64,000 bases of DNA from Prochlorococcus sp. MIT 1341 (GCF_034092415.1 NZ_CP139304.1:1782001-1846000); one strand, 5' to 3'; positions 44,475 to 55,047 are shown, numbered from the stretch's first letter. Numbers and translations: made by a program. Notes: generated by a model not told the origin, from the letters alone.

Positions 44475-44651
44475 ATGAATGACTCAGGTGTGCTGTTTTT
44501 TATTTTAATGACAGGCTTGGCGGCCACTATGACCTTGGTTTATGTTCCACTGCGCTTTTTTCTTACTGCGACAGCAAGAAGTAGAAGATTAAAACTTCTT
44601 CAAAGAATAAGAAGGTTGCGCGATGAACTTGGCCAGCCTTTGGATCCTTGA
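44475..44651 (+). CDS. Small membrane protein, unknown
   Basis: From the ATG at 44475 the 58-residue product has one clear hydrophobic helix (VLFFILMTGLAATMTLVYVP) and a basic, Arg-rich C-terminal half (ARSRRLKLLQRIRRLRDELG). An upstream in-frame start at 44439 is possible. It diverges from groL. The topology resembles many single-helix cyanobacterial proteins of unknown function; no function assigned. Confidence 0.6.
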   Translation: MNDSGVLFFILMTGLAATMTLVYVPLRFFLTATARSRRLKLLQRIRRLRDELGQPLDP

Positions 44652-45040
44652 TGGAGATTTGGAGCTTCTTTTTTTTGGATATAATTTGTTATTCTTTACT
44701 TCATATATTTATAGAGCATCAAGGGTAAACTTGTAAAAATTCTTGGTTTATCTCCAGATAGAAGAAATATTAACATCATAATTAGCTATGATAAATCTAC
44801 TCCTGGTTTGACTCATTTGTCTCCTGAATTTGATTATTTGCATTCTTAATTTATGACTTCATAAGAACATTTTGATTAGGCGAAGTATGGTAATTATTGC
44901 TCCCATATCGCCTTGATTTATTTTACAGCGTTAAATGCATCAATACTTACAGGTGAATTCTTATGCTTTCACACTTCTTTGAAAGAGCTTAAACTATTCT
45001 ACAATATATAAATTGAAAGTAACTTTTGATACCAGGGCTT
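44652..45040. other. Gene-poor spacer, 389 bp, with an imperfect hairpin
   Basis: No ORF over about 13 codons is convincing on either strand. The only structure I see is GGCGA-AG-TATGG (44879-44890) paired with CCATATCGCC (44903-44912), 10 bp with a two-base bulge and a loop of 12, followed by a T-rich stretch. It lies between the 44475 gene and the fabG stop. A small RNA is possible but unsupported. Confidence 0.4.
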
Positions 45041-45793
45041 TTAGTTCATTAGCATTCCACCATCAACCTGAATCACTTGCCCTGTGATGTATTCAGCTCC
45101 AGGGTCAGTTGCTAAGAATTTCACTATACTTGCTACATGCTCAGGTGTCCCAAACTTGCCAAGGGGAATTGATTTAAGTATTTCATCAGCTGCTAGCCCT
45201 TTGGTCATATCAGTTGATATGAAACCCGGCGCAACTGCGTTAACAGTAATACCGCGGCTAGCGAATTCTTTTGCAGAACTCTTAGTTAAACCTAATACGC
45301 CAGCTTTGGAGGCTGAATAATTTGCTTGCCCAGCATTTCCCATTAGCCCTACTACCGAAGTGATGTTGATTACACGACCTTTCTTTTGTTTAATCATGGG
45401 TCTAGAGACTGCTCTAGTGCAAAGGAAAACTCCGCCAAGATTTAGATCAATTACTTTTTTCCAATCATTTATTTTCATCCTCATCATTAGTCCATCCCGA
45501 GTAATTCCTGCGTTGTTTACCAGTACATCAATTTTCCCACTTCTTTCCAAAACAGTACTAATTAGGCGCTCAACTTCCTGTTCTTCCGAAACGTTGGCTT
45601 GAATTGCATAAGCATTACCTCCTGATGCAATTATTTCTTTGACAACTTTCTCGGCTTCATGGGCAGAGTTGCTGTAATTCACAGCAACTTCTAAACCTGC
45701 TTCAGCAAGAGAGATTGCTATGGCTCTCCCAATGCCTCTGCTTGCTCCGGTTACGAGCGCTGTCTCACTAGGGACCATTTCAGATGACGTCAT
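45041..45793 (-). CDS. fabG: 3-oxoacyl-[ACP] reductase
   Basis: It reduces 3-oxoacyl-ACP with NADPH in fatty acid elongation. An SDR fold with TGASRGIG at 15-22, NNAG at 93-96 and the catalytic triad Ser146, Tyr159, Lys163 (YSASKAG), ending FLATDPGAEYITGQVIQVDGG. Length 250 (MTSSEM start; MVPSE at residue 6 is an alternative). It is followed in the opposite sense by the 389-bp spacer and lies 47 bp after the K+ channel gene stop. Confidence 0.95.
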   Translation of the reverse strand: MTSSEMVPSETALVTGASRGIGRAIAISLAEAGLEVAVNYSNSAHEAEKVVKEIIASGGNAYAIQANVSEEQEVERLISTVLERSGKIDVLVNNAGITRDGLMMRMKINDWKKVIDLNLGGVFLCTRAVSRPMIKQKKGRVINITSVVGLMGNAGQANYSASKAGVLGLTKSSAKEFASRGITVNAVAPGFISTDMTKGLAADEILKSIPLGKFGTPEHVASIVKFLATDPGAEYITGQVIQVDGGMLMN

Positions 45794-45840
45794 TTGTAGG
45801 CATTTGTTCTTTGCATCGTAAGGACAAAGAGTCTTGTTTT

Positions 45841-46920
45841 TTAGCTAGACATGGTTTCTACGTTGCAAAGTGTTTTCCCAAGTATTCCTCTTAGCTTGGC
45901 CAGTTGTTGTTTGCTCCCCAGAACCACAAGAACTTGTCCAGGGGAAAGTTTCATGTTTCCGCCAGGGTTCGTGACTAGATTTGCTCCGTCTCGAATAGCT
46001 AAAACCATTGCGCCGCTTTGACGCCCTAGTTGAACTTCCGAAAGGCTTTTATTTTGAAGTTTTTGAAATTCATTCGGATCGCTCGTTAGAAGGAATTCCT
46101 CTATCTCGCAACCGGAACCGGCTAGTAAATCCATGAAATCTACGGCCAATGGGCGAAGTGCAGTAGCCGCAATTGTTCTTCCAGCAGTGACATAAGGACT
46201 AACTACAACATCTGCACCTGCAAGTTTTAACTTTGCAGAGGCTTCTTCAGTATCTGCTCTAGCGATAAGGCGACATTCTTGTCTCAATCCTTTTGCACTG
46301 AGGATGACATACAAATTTGCCGCATCATTAGGTAATGCTGCGATTAGGCTTCTGCAGCGATCCAACCCTGCTTGTAGCAATGTCTCATCAAGAGTTGCAT
46401 CACCTTCTAAAGCCATTAATCCGCGTTCTTCGGCCGTTGATTTTGACGTTGGATCTATTTCTACAACTAGAGTCGGGACATTTTCTTTGAGAAGTTGGTC
46501 TGCAATTTCTTGGCCAATTCGGCCATATCCGCAGAGAATTACATGGTCATGCATACGTCTCATTATCCGGCGAAATCTCAATTCCCGCATCTGACGGAAA
46601 TAGCCTGATGCTGTTAGGTCTAGAACTCTTTTGATTGTTAGCTGAACAACAATTAAACCTCCGCCGATCACTAAAACAGTCACTAACCTGCCGGCTGCAG
46701 ATAATGGCGCAACTTCTCCATAACCAATTGTGCTTATTGTGATGAGTACCATCCAGAGAGAGTCTCCCCAGTCCCACCCTTCTGTTATTCGATACCCAAA
46801 GGCACCTAGTAACAGCAAAATGCTGAGTGCAATAAGAGGTCCTAACCAAGGTTTTGCAAGACCACGAAGCCTTAACCCTTTAAGGATGCTCCCTTTTGAA
46901 TTAGGCCATCTTTCTTTCAT
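45841..46920 (-). CDS. K+ channel with RCK/TrkA-N domain
   Basis: Two membrane helices flank a pore loop whose filter is TIGYG (64-68), the K+-selective signature. The cytoplasmic part has an RCK domain with GYGRIG at 131-136 and acidic residues VVEIDP, then a TrkA-C domain near the end (ILGKT tail). Length 359 with a classical MthK-like order. It starts 91 bp from ispD in the divergent sense. The ligand controlling the RCK domain is not shown. Confidence 0.9.
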   Translation of the reverse strand: MKERWPNSKGSILKGLRLRGLAKPWLGPLIALSILLLLGAFGYRITEGWDWGDSLWMVLITISTIGYGEVAPLSAAGRLVTVLVIGGGLIVVQLTIKRVLDLTASGYFRQMRELRFRRIMRRMHDHVILCGYGRIGQEIADQLLKENVPTLVVEIDPTSKSTAEERGLMALEGDATLDETLLQAGLDRCRSLIAALPNDAANLYVILSAKGLRQECRLIARADTEEASAKLKLAGADVVVSPYVTAGRTIAATALRPLAVDFMDLLAGSGCEIEEFLLTSDPNEFQKLQNKSLSEVQLGRQSGAMVLAIRDGANLVTNPGGNMKLSPGQVLVVLGSKQQLAKLRGILGKTLCNVETMSS

Positions 46921-47011
46921 AAGGAGAGGATTAGCCTCGATCAGCTTGTTGAACTGTTTTCAGTTGATTGTATGGATATGATCTCAACTTGCTAATTGAT
47001 AGGAGCCTCTT

Positions 47012-47692
47012 GTGCATCTTCTTATTGCGGCTGCAGGTTCGGGAAGTCGAATGGGGGCAACTAAGAATAAATTGTTGCTTCCCTTGGCTTCAAGAGCAGT
47101 CATTGCTTGGACTTTAGATGCGGCCATTTTGGCCGAGGAAATTACTTGGATAGGCATAGTTGGTCAAAAAGTTGATCAAGAAGAAATAACGCATTTCATG
47201 AAAGCTTCCCCAAAACCAATTCAATGGATTGAAGGAGGAAAAACTCGACAGGAGTCAATAAAGAGAGGTTTGGCAGGCTTGCCACAAGGAGCCAAGCATG
47301 TATTGATTCATGATGGTGCAAGATGTCTTGTGGAATCGGAATTATTTAATCGCTGTGCGAAATTAGTTGTCTTAGGCAAAGCGGTTATAGCGGCTGTTCC
47401 TGTTACAGACACAATTAAACGTGTAGATAACAAGGGCTTGATTTTGGGAACTCCTTGTCGTTCTGAATTATGGGCAGCCCAGACTCCGCAAGGCTTCGCT
47501 GTTGATCAATTGAAGGAGGCTCATGCAATAGCAGATGCAAAGAATTGGTCTGTTACTGACGATGCTTCTTTGTATGAGAGTCTTGGCTGGCCAGTCGAAG
47601 TTTTAGAAGCTCCTTCTTCAAATATCAAGGTCACTACACCTTTTGATTTACTAGTCGCTGAGTCAGTTATCTCATTTAGGGAAAAAGCTTGA
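47012..47692 (+). CDS. ispD: 2-C-methyl-D-erythritol 4-phosphate cytidylyltransferase
   Basis: The third step of the MEP pathway to isoprenoids (chlorophyll tail, carotenoids, quinones). GTG start ([15 protein letters not shown]); the nucleotide loop [15 protein letters not shown] sits at 6-20, HDGARC at mid-length and VTDDASLYE before the end. Length 226 is typical. Its last codons overlap the LD-carboxypeptidase stop by 17 bp. Confidence 0.95.
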   Translation: MHLLIAAAGSGSRMGATKNKLLLPLASRAVIAWTLDAAILAEEITWIGIVGQKVDQEEITHFMKASPKPIQWIEGGKTRQESIKRGLAGLPQGAKHVLIHDGARCLVESELFNRCAKLVVLGKAVIAAVPVTDTIKRVDNKGLILGTPCRSELWAAQTPQGFAVDQLKEAHAIADAKNWSVTDDASLYESLGWPVEVLEAPSSNIKVTTPFDLLVAESVISFREKA

Positions 47693-48593
47693 GGAGCCCT
47701 TTTTGGCAATCAATTTTCGCCAGATTTCCTAGTGGTAAGGCTGCATTACCGACTAAATGGCCTACTGGCAATTCTCCTAAGACCGGAATCCCTAGGTCCG
47801 AAGTCCTTTCTTTTAGAACCATTTCAAGAGAGGATTTCTCATGTTTTGCAAGTGGTCCGTCCCCTTCGCAATCTTTAAAGTTTCCAAAGCCTAGGCCAGC
47901 TATTTGTTGAAGGGGACCAGCCAGTCGCCAATGTGTGAGCATTCGATCTATTCGATATGGCTCTTCATCAATGTCCTCAAGAATGAGAATTGCTCCTTTT
48001 AAATCGGGTACAAATTTGCTGCCTAGCAAATGAGAAGCAACAGTGAGGTTGGCAACAACTAATGGTCCAATTGCTTCTCCTTTGGACCATGGATCTCCTT
48101 CAATTGCAGGAATTGGCTTCCCAAAAAGAAGACATCTAAGCCTTTCTTTGCTCCATTCGGGTTCGGCTGCAAGAGTTGTAATTAGTGGACCATGAATGCA
48201 ACCATGGAATCCGGCCGAAAGCCTTGCTAAGAGTAAAGAAGTTACATCTGAAAAACCAAGAATCCATCCTGTGTGCCATCTCTGGGGAAGTTCTAGTAAT
48301 CGTGAAGACCCCCACCCACCCTTTGCACATGCTATTAACGGTGCTGAAGGCTCTGGTTGAAGATCTTTATTGCGGATTTCATCTTCACCTGCAAGTTCTC
48401 TCCACCTTCGATTGAGGATATTTGTCGACCTACATACAAGGCCCCACCCTTGCAACACTTTTGTACCTTCAATTAAAAGATCTTCATCATTAAAGGCTGA
48501 TGCTGTAGCGGCAAATGCGACTTCATCTCCTTGCTTTAATGAGGCAGGAATTGTTTGCTGAAGTAGTTTGATCATTTTATCTAATTTGGCCAA
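47676..48593 (-). CDS. ldcA: Peptidase S66, LD-carboxypeptidase
   Basis: It trims D-Ala from the tetrapeptide of recycled murein peptides. Typical S66 blocks are visible: [30 protein letters not shown], then [11 protein letters not shown]. The charge-relay Glu/His area lies near [16 protein letters not shown] and [11 protein letters not shown]. Length 305; the ATG at 48575 (MIKLL) is an alternative start just past the ubiA stop. It is in the ubiA-ldcA order on the minus strand. Confidence 0.88.
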   Translation of the reverse strand: MAKLDKMIKLLQQTIPASLKQGDEVAFAATASAFNDEDLLIEGTKVLQGWGLVCRSTNILNRRWRELAGEDEIRNKDLQPEPSAPLIACAKGGWGSSRLLELPQRWHTGWILGFSDVTSLLLARLSAGFHGCIHGPLITTLAAEPEWSKERLRCLLFGKPIPAIEGDPWSKGEAIGPLVVANLTVASHLLGSKFVPDLKGAILILEDIDEEPYRIDRMLTHWRLAGPLQQIAGLGFGNFKDCEGDGPLAKHEKSSLEMVLKERTSDLGIPVLGELPVGHLVGNAALPLGNLAKIDCQKGLLKLFP

Positions 48594-49470
48594 GGATTAA
48601 ACCTAAAAATAAAAGAGAACCAAGCTTTACTTGATTCTTGAAATGTTTCCCATGGCCTCCTTTCTTTAGCTTATTATTATTAATTAAGTAAGCTTCTCGT
48701 TGCATTCCTGCTGTGGCAATAATCCAGATTGGCCAGAAAATAAATCTAATTCCTGCAAAATATGCTGCATTAGCAAGAGAGGCACATGCTATTGCATAGG
48801 TTATCGGAACTATCCATTTAATATTTTCTCCTAAACTCAATACACTGCTTTTTAGGCCCAGCTTTTGATCGTCATCTTTATCCGCAATGGCATATACGGT
48901 GTCGAACCCAAAGGTCCAAAAAAGCGTTGCTAACCAACACCCTAAGAGTGGGGTTCCACCATTTAGGTTTGCTTCACTTGCCCCCCATGGTATTAGTACA
49001 GAAAAGCCCCAGCAGATAGCAAGAATCGCTTGAGGGTATGGAAACCAACGCTTTGCTGATGGATAGAGCAAAATCGGGGGTAGAGCTAAAATTGCTAGTC
49101 GAAGACAAAGTCCTCGACTATGCATTGGAAGAGAAAGGACTACAAAAAGGCTTAACGATAAGAAAAATAGAAGTAAGAAAAAAGCAGTTGAATTCTTTAC
49201 ACTTCCTTTAGCAAGAGGCCTTTCTGCTGTTCGATTTACTTCTTTATCAATATTTTTATCCCATAGATCATTTGCTATACAGCCTGCGGCACTTATAGCA
49301 AGCCCGCCGAGGATAATCAGGGATAGCAATTCAGTTTCTGGAGGAGCTGAGGGCGTAAGCCAAAGAGCCCATCCTGCAGGAATGAGGAGTATGAGCCTTC
49401 CGCTGGGTTTGTTCCAACGAAGTAACGCACTCCATTGTTTTAATTGATATGGGATTTGAATCTTTTTCAC
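48577..49470 (-). CDS. ubiA: 4-hydroxybenzoate polyprenyltransferase
   Basis: A UbiA-family prenyltransferase, which in cyanobacteria attaches the solanesyl chain in plastoquinone synthesis. Both Asp-rich motifs are present: NDLWDKNIDKEVNRTAERPL and DKDDDQKLGLKS. About eight membrane helices in 297 residues. Being cyanobacterial, the likely product is plastoquinone, not ubiquinone; this is family knowledge. It starts 91 bp from the divergent ppx gene. Confidence 0.9.
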   Translation of the reverse strand: MKKIQIPYQLKQWSALLRWNKPSGRLILLIPAGWALWLTPSAPPETELLSLIILGGLAISAAGCIANDLWDKNIDKEVNRTAERPLAKGSVKNSTAFFLLLFFLSLSLFVVLSLPMHSRGLCLRLAILALPPILLYPSAKRWFPYPQAILAICWGFSVLIPWGASEANLNGGTPLLGCWLATLFWTFGFDTVYAIADKDDDQKLGLKSSVLSLGENIKWIVPITYAIACASLANAAYFAGIRFIFWPIWIIATAGMQREAYLINNNKLKKGGHGKHFKNQVKLGSLLFLGLILGQIR

Positions 49471-49561
49471 GTATTTTTGTATTTATAGAGACCTTAATCA
49501 AAATTGTGCCATTGCTTTGGGTAGATGATGCAAGAGTATTCTCTATGAACATTAGTGATCA

Positions 49562-51220
49562 ATGGGAGCCAGAGATCTAAGTCTGACTTCCAATTTGCCC
49601 TTGGAGAAACAGCCAAGTTTTTCAGTTGGAGATATGCCAGAAGACTCTTCACAAGGTTTGCAAAAGGTCGCCGCCATAGATATTGGCTCCAATTCCATTC
49701 ACCTTCTTATTGCTTTAGTAGATACGCGTTTGAATTCTTTCTCTATTCAATTAGCAGAGAAGGCAACAGTTCGATTGGGAGATAGAGAGACAGAGACAGG
49801 TGACCTGACAGAGAAGGCAATGGTTAGAGGATTGGAAGCCCTAGATAGATTTAAGGCCATTATCGATAGCCATAAAGTCGATCATTCAGTGACTGTGGCT
49901 ACTAGCGCAGTAAGAGAGGCATTTAATGGGGATGAATTTCTAAAGAGAATTAAAGAGCGCATAGATCTTGATGTTGATTTGATTAGCGGAGCTGAGGAGG
50001 CAAGGCTTATTTACTTAGGCGTGCTATCTGGGATGAAATTTGAAGATAGACCACATATTTTGCTGGATATTGGTGGAGGTTCTACAGAGTTGGTTCTTGC
50101 TGATGGAAGAGACGCAAGAGCTCTTACAAGTACGAAGCTTGGAGCAGTTCGACTCCAAAAACAGTTGGTAAAAGAAGAGCCTATTTCTTCAAAAAGAAGA
50201 AAATTTTTAAAGACATTTATTATGGCTTCCTTAGAGCCAGCAGTGCAAAAAGTATCTAGTCGGATAAAAGCTGATGAGCAGCCACTGATGGTTGCAACAA
50301 GTGGAACAGCCTTAGCTTTAGGATCAATTTTGGCTAGTGAACAAGAAATCTCCCCGCTTAAGTTGCACGGTTACACTGTATCTAGAGAAAGAATTGAGAA
50401 TATAAGCCAAAGGTTAATTAGCATGTCTTTTGAGGAAAGGCGTTCTTTGCTTCCAATTAATGATCGACGTGCAGAGATAATTGTCCCAGGCGCTTTAATT
50501 TTGCAAACTGCTATGCAGATGCTAGGTGTAGAAGAATTGGTTCTTAGTGAAAGATCATTAAGAGAAGGATTGATAGTCGATTGGATGTTTCGGCATGGTC
50601 TTTTAGAAGATAAATATAGCTATCAAAGTATCATTAGAAAACGAACAGTTCTTCATCAAGTAAAGCGCTTCTCTGTTGATTTAAACCGGGCGAATCGTGT
50701 ATCTAGTTATGCTCTTAGTATTTATGATCAAACTGTTGGTATCGTACATAAGAATCTGGGAGAAAGTAGAGAACTTTTGTGGGCAGCAGCTATGCTACAT
50801 ACCTGTGGAAAAGTAATCAATATAAGTGCCTATCATAAGCATTCTTGGTATTTAATTCGACATGGAGAATTGCTTGGTTATTCTCATTCTGAGCATTTGA
50901 TGGTTGCTGCAATTGCTCGATATCACCGTAAAAGTCTCCCTAAAAACCGCCATGAGGCATGGCAGTCAATTGTATTAGCCTCGCAAAGGAAAATTGTTTC
51001 TGAGATGTCATTGATTTTAAGACTCGCCACTTCAATCGATAAACGTCCGGATAGATATGTTGAAACAATTAAAGTTAAATATAATCAGCCGGGTATATGT
51101 TTTGAGCTTCATGGAGCTAGTGCAGAAGATGACTTGAATCTGGAAATGTGGAGTTTAAAAAGTTGTGCTAAAATCTTTAAAGATCTAACAGGACACACTT
51201 TTCAAGTTGTTGTGTTATAG
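49562..51220 (+). CDS. ppx: Exopolyphosphatase / pppGpp phosphohydrolase (Ppx/GppA)
   Basis: It removes terminal phosphate from polyphosphate or from pppGpp. The ASKHA fold carries AAIDIGSNSIHLLI (phosphate loop) and LLDIGGGSTELVL; the C-terminal part from about 330 has an HD-like helical domain. Length 552, at the long end of the family, with ATG start MGARDLS. The two functions cannot be separated by sequence alone. It stands alone between ubiA and the HTH gene. Confidence 0.92.
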   Translation: MGARDLSLTSNLPLEKQPSFSVGDMPEDSSQGLQKVAAIDIGSNSIHLLIALVDTRLNSFSIQLAEKATVRLGDRETETGDLTEKAMVRGLEALDRFKAIIDSHKVDHSVTVATSAVREAFNGDEFLKRIKERIDLDVDLISGAEEARLIYLGVLSGMKFEDRPHILLDIGGGSTELVLADGRDARALTSTKLGAVRLQKQLVKEEPISSKRRKFLKTFIMASLEPAVQKVSSRIKADEQPLMVATSGTALALGSILASEQEISPLKLHGYTVSRERIENISQRLISMSFEERRSLLPINDRRAEIIVPGALILQTAMQMLGVEELVLSERSLREGLIVDWMFRHGLLEDKYSYQSIIRKRTVLHQVKRFSVDLNRANRVSSYALSIYDQTVGIVHKNLGESRELLWAAAMLHTCGKVINISAYHKHSWYLIRHGELLGYSHSEHLMVAAIARYHRKSLPKNRHEAWQSIVLASQRKIVSEMSLILRLATSIDKRPDRYVETIKVKYNQPGICFELHGASAEDDLNLEMWSLKSCAKIFKDLTGHTFQVVVL

Positions 51221-51317
51221 GAATAAATAGGAGTAATGAATCAATCTTTGTTTAACTGATATTCTCTTGATAGAGCCAAATCCTAAGAGCACGAGAACAT
51301 AGGTTACTTTTAAATTC

Positions 51318-51611
51318 CTATTCAATTAATTTTAAGTGTTCAATTATTTCTTCAGAATTCAAGTTTAGTTTTTCTGCGATTCTTCTAATCATCCCCTTGA
51401 TGAACACTGGTTCGGGAAGATTCCCTACTTCTCCATTCTCTAGTGCATGTAGTTGACCTTCCCCAAGCCTAAGGGCATTAGCAAAATCTTCAGGCGAAAT
51501 ATTTTGTTCCTGCCTAGCTTTTTGAAGGAGCTCACCAATTTCTTTTAGTGAAGAATGCTGTTTTGCTTGAAGAAGGTTTTTGTCATGAATACCTTCAGTG
51601 CCCTTATACAT
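51318..51611 (-). CDS. RodZ-like helix-turn-helix protein, short
   Basis: A 97-residue protein with a RodZ-type HTH: LLQKARQEQNISPEDFANAL, ALENGEVGNLPEPVFIKGM, then RRIAEKLNLNSEEIIE. In RodZ this domain binds MreB and is followed by a membrane helix and a periplasmic part, but here the protein stops after the HTH. It may be an independent regulator. The ATG at 51611 is the only good start. Confidence 0.78.
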   Translation of the reverse strand: MYKGTEGIHDKNLLQAKQHSSLKEIGELLQKARQEQNISPEDFANALRLGEGQLHALENGEVGNLPEPVFIKGMIRRIAEKLNLNSEEIIEHLKLIE

Positions 51612-51771
51612 ATTTTCAGCCCACTCAAAATGTGCCTAAAAGATAGGTGATTAATTGGCAGATGTCATGATTTGCTCATATTAAGCTGTTAATTTCCGGA
51701 ATTTCTTTCTACTTGCTCACATGTTATGTAAATAGCTTCTTTGTTTTGAGGTTAGAAGTTTTTAGTAGCAG

Positions 51772-52533
51772 TTATTGCTTTTGTCGAAATAGATGGTCAT
51801 GTTCAGGCGAGTAAAGCTTCGAGCGCATTGTTGTTTCCTCTAAGGCAGGACTTATTAAATAAAGGGTGGTGCGAATTAGCTTTTTTTGGATAGAAGTTTT
51901 TGCCATTTCTCTTAAAGGTACTAAAGCTATCCATTGATCTGGCCAGCTAACCCTGTAGCTAATAGCAACTGGTGTTTCTTCTGGATAGTGCTCAAGAAGA
52001 ACTGATTGGGCTTCTTCTACATGCCGAGCGCTTAAATAAAGACAGAGAGATGCTCTGTGTGAGGCGAGTCTCTCTAAGCATTCTTTTTTGGGTACACCTG
52101 TTCGACCAGAAGCCCTGCTAAGAATGATTGTTTGGACAATTCCCGGAATTGTTAGTTCCCTTTTAAGATTCGCTGCAGTCGCTTGATAGGCGCTAATCCC
52201 AGGTATGACTTCGAAATCGATTTTTGCATGAATTAGCCCAGAGATTTGTTCCGAAATCGCACCGTATAAGCATGGATCGCCGTCATGAAGTCGAACGACT
52301 TTCTTTCCTTCTTGGGCTTTTTTAATTAGTAGGTTGAGAATATTTTCTAAAGTTAGTGAACTGGTTCGGATCTTTTCGCAAGATTTTTTTGCTAGGTCAG
52401 TTATTTGAGGGTTGACTAACGAATCGGTCCAAATCAGAACATCGGCCTTCTTTAAGTGCTCTGCTGCACGTATCGTGAGAAGGTCGGGGGCTCCGGGTCC
52501 TGCGCCTACAAAAGCTATAGGTGTGGTAATCAT
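51772..52533 (-). CDS. cobM: Precorrin-4 C11-methyltransferase
   Basis: It methylates C11 of precorrin-4 in corrin ring synthesis for cobalamin. Motifs: GAGPGAPDLLTIRAAEHL at 10-27, HDGDPCLYGAISEQ, and PVAISYRVSWPDQ with the tail of the tetrapyrrole methylase fold. Length 253. It follows lgt by 3 bp at the end of petC-petA-lgt-cobM; the link of B12 to photosynthetic genes here looks positional. Confidence 0.92.
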   Translation of the reverse strand: MITTPIAFVGAGPGAPDLLTIRAAEHLKKADVLIWTDSLVNPQITDLAKKSCEKIRTSSLTLENILNLLIKKAQEGKKVVRLHDGDPCLYGAISEQISGLIHAKIDFEVIPGISAYQATAANLKRELTIPGIVQTIILSRASGRTGVPKKECLERLASHRASLCLYLSARHVEEAQSVLLEHYPEETPVAISYRVSWPDQWIALVPLREMAKTSIQKKLIRTTLYLISPALEETTMRSKLYSPEHDHLFRQKQ

Positions 52534-52536
52534 TTT

Positions 52537-53388
52537 TTAGTAGTTATTTGATGTCAGGCTGGGGAGATCTTTCTTTTGAACAAAGAGTCTCCAAAGGCCC
52601 AAGATTCCAAAAGTTAAAAGTATAAGACTCATTAATTGTGCAGTTCTGATGCCGCCCTCGCAGAAGGGGGGTGCTGATGCAATGCATAATGGATCGATAC
52701 GAAGACTTTCTATCAAAATGCGCCCTATGCTGTATGAGAAAATATATAAGCAGCTAATTGAGCCATTAAGAAGCTTCTCGGATTTTTTCATGCTCTTTCT
52801 TAGTAGGTAAATTAATACAAGGAAAATTAAAAGGTTCCAAATTGATTCGTATAAGAATGTTGGGTGAAAATATTTTTCAGAGGTGAATACGGCAGGTCTG
52901 TAAATAAACGGTATAAATAGTTTCCAGGGAAGATTGGTGGGTAAACCAAACGCTTCGTTGTTGAAGAAATTTCCCCATCGGCCGATTGCTTGGCCAAGAG
53001 CAACAGATGGAACGATTATATCAAGGATCTCCCAAAACCTCTGCTTCTTGAATCTACAGAAGAGAAAGATTGCTAAAGCTCCTCCAATCAGTGCCCCATG
53101 AATTGCAATACCACCTTTCCATATAGCGAAAACCTCTAACCAATTTTCTCTATAATTTCCCCATTCAAAAGCCACATAGTATGTACGTGCTCCAATTAGG
53201 GATGATAATACGAGAAAAGGCAAAAGATCATCTATTAATTTATATCCTAAACCTTTTTTTCTTGCTATATAACTTGAAATTCTTAGACCAATGAAAACGG
53301 ATATTGCTATTAGTAAACCATACCATCTTAGGGAAATTGGACCGATCTGAATTATCTCAGGCCCTGGTGACTGGAAGGTGGCAATCAC
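52537..53388 (-). CDS. lgt: Prolipoprotein diacylglyceryl transferase
   Basis: It adds diacylglycerol to the lipobox Cys of prelipoproteins. Seven helices; [16 protein letters not shown] is the family signature region, and [11 protein letters not shown] precedes the last helices. Length 283. The stretch [16 protein letters not shown] at the start is the conserved N-terminal block. It follows petA with a 41-bp gap. Confidence 0.96.
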   Translation of the reverse strand: MIATFQSPGPEIIQIGPISLRWYGLLIAISVFIGLRISSYIARKKGLGYKLIDDLLPFLVLSSLIGARTYYVAFEWGNYRENWLEVFAIWKGGIAIHGALIGGALAIFLFCRFKKQRFWEILDIIVPSVALGQAIGRWGNFFNNEAFGLPTNLPWKLFIPFIYRPAVFTSEKYFHPTFLYESIWNLLIFLVLIYLLRKSMKKSEKLLNGSISCLYIFSYSIGRILIESLRIDPLCIASAPPFCEGGIRTAQLMSLILLTFGILGLWRLFVQKKDLPSLTSNNY

Positions 53389-53429
53389 AATGTACTTATC
53401 TGTCTTACTTGTTTAGGATGAGGGCCCTT

Positions 53430-54365
53430 TTAGATTCCTTCTGCAGCCTGTACCTTCTCAACTTGCTTCTTCTTGAGGACCAGTAGGACTTGTGCAATTG
53501 AAACTGCAGCAAAGAATGCAAGTAGACCAAAGATTCTTGTAGGACTCTGTAGCACAACTTCTGTGTCAAGTTGGCCAAACCCTCCTGCATTAGGGTCGTT
53601 AGTTAGAGGTTCGCCAGCTTCTATCTTATCTCCTTCATTAACCAGGAGTGTTGGCCCTGCTGGAATACTCTCAATGGCTTTGTTAGAATCTTCTCCTTGA
53701 ATTGTAATTAATTTTTCATTGTTTTCTCCATCATTGATTGAAGAGATGGTGCCGCTGATAGAAGCTGTAAAAATTGTATTATTGCTCTTTTCTCCAGTCG
53801 GGTAGACTTGGCCTCTGCCACGATTTCCACCTACGTGAATTGAATATTTCCCGAACTTTATTTTGCTATCTTTCGAGGGGTCAGGGGCCAAAATTGGAAA
53901 TACTATTTCTCTATTTTGGTCTCCTGGAAGGGGGCCTACGAGGATTATGTCATCCCGCTCGTCACTGTATTGAGTGTAGTAAACACCTTGTGTTTCTTCT
54001 TTTATTGAATCGCTCCAACGATCCTGCGGAGCTAATTTGAATCCGTCAGGGAGCATTACAACGGCGCCTACCTGCAGAGGAACATTGCTGCCATCCGCAC
54101 CTATCTCTGTTGTCCCAGTTTTATAGGGTATTTTGACAACGGCTTTAAAGACACTGTCAGCTCTTACTGATTGAGGCACTTCTGCCTGTGTAGTCATTTG
54201 AGCCAAGTGACAATTGGCACAAACGATTTTTCCTGTTGCTTCTCTTGGGTTTTCGTAATTTTGTTGCGCCCAGAAAGGGTATGCCCAAGTTTTGGTTGGA
54301 GAAATTGATATTGCTAAACCAAGAATCAAGAAGGAACTTAGTAACTGTGAGAGAAATCGACGCAT
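53430..54365 (-). CDS. petA: Cytochrome f
   Basis: The c-type cytochrome of cytochrome b6f that hands electrons to plastocyanin or cytochrome c6. The signal peptide [16 protein letters not shown] leads to the mature N-terminal Tyr at 29 ([10 protein letters not shown]), whose amine is the sixth heme ligand. CANCH at 49-53 binds the heme. The C-terminal anchor is [20 protein letters not shown] use the ATG at 54365, 41 bp after the petC stop. Confidence 0.97.
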   Translation of the reverse strand: MRRFLSQLLSSFLILGLAISISPTKTWAYPFWAQQNYENPREATGKIVCANCHLAQMTTQAEVPQSVRADSVFKAVVKIPYKTGTTEIGADGSNVPLQVGAVVMLPDGFKLAPQDRWSDSIKEETQGVYYTQYSDERDDIILVGPLPGDQNREIVFPILAPDPSKDSKIKFGKYSIHVGGNRGRGQVYPTGEKSNNTIFTASISGTISSINDGENNEKLITIQGEDSNKAIESIPAGPTLLVNEGDKIEAGEPLTNDPNAGGFGQLDTEVVLQSPTRIFGLLAFFAAVSIAQVLLVLKKKQVEKVQAAEGI

Positions 54366-54405
54366 GATGGAGATAGGAAGCTTGGTAAAGACTTTGTGTG
54401 AGGCT

Positions 54406-54942
54406 CTAAACCCACCAGGGTTTTTCACTGGTCCGGAAATCGGTGTCAGTCCATTGACTTACAAAAACATTGTCGTTCTCGACAGATACATTTGCCAATG
54501 CAAGTGATAAAGGTGCGGGACCCCTTACCACTTTCCCAGTTGGGTCATATTGACTGCCATGACATGGGCATTGAAATTTGTTTGCACCTGCATTCCATGG
54601 TACGACGCATCCAAGATGGGTACATATGGCATTTATCCCGTAAGCCCCAATAGCATCGTTTCCTTCAACTATTAAATATGTGGGGTCTCCCTTAAGCCCC
54701 TGAACAAGGCTTCGGTCTCCAGCGGGGTGGTTGGCTAGCCATCCAGTTGCAGTTACTGAATTGCCTAATTCATCTTTCGCACTTGTCCCGCCTCCGCTGC
54801 CGCCTGCGCTAGGAGGAATGAAGTAATTAACCACTGGATATAGGGCACCGAGGGCGACCCCAGTTAGCGATCCAAATGTAAGCAGATTCATGAACTGCCT
54901 TCGCCCCATTGAGGGCACATCGCTACTGGTCATTTGTGTCAT
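54406..54942 (-). CDS. petC: Rieske iron-sulfur protein
   Basis: The 2Fe-2S subunit of cytochrome b6f. Cluster motifs CTHLGC at 107-112 and CPCHG at 125-129, with the disulfide Cys in each. The N-terminus has GRRQFM at 13-18, a twin-arginine-type signal anchor, followed by a Gly-rich hinge ([10 protein letters not shown]). The ATG at 54942 ([10 protein letters not shown]) is favoured; an ATG at 55059 would overlap the DUF3067 gene. petC-petA is the usual order. Confidence 0.97.
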   Translation of the reverse strand: MTQMTSSDVPSMGRRQFMNLLTFGSLTGVALGALYPVVNYFIPPSAGGSGGGTSAKDELGNSVTATGWLANHPAGDRSLVQGLKGDPTYLIVEGNDAIGAYGINAICTHLGCVVPWNAGANKFQCPCHGSQYDPTGKVVRGPAPLSLALANVSVENDNVFVSQWTDTDFRTSEKPWWV

Positions 54943-55047
54943 AAGGGTCGTTAACCTGAGCACAATAATGACCATTATGGACTGTGAAGGGCCCCGATTG
55001 CTTTTGGGAAAGGCCTTTGTTATCTCGTCGCAACCCTTACGCCTTGA

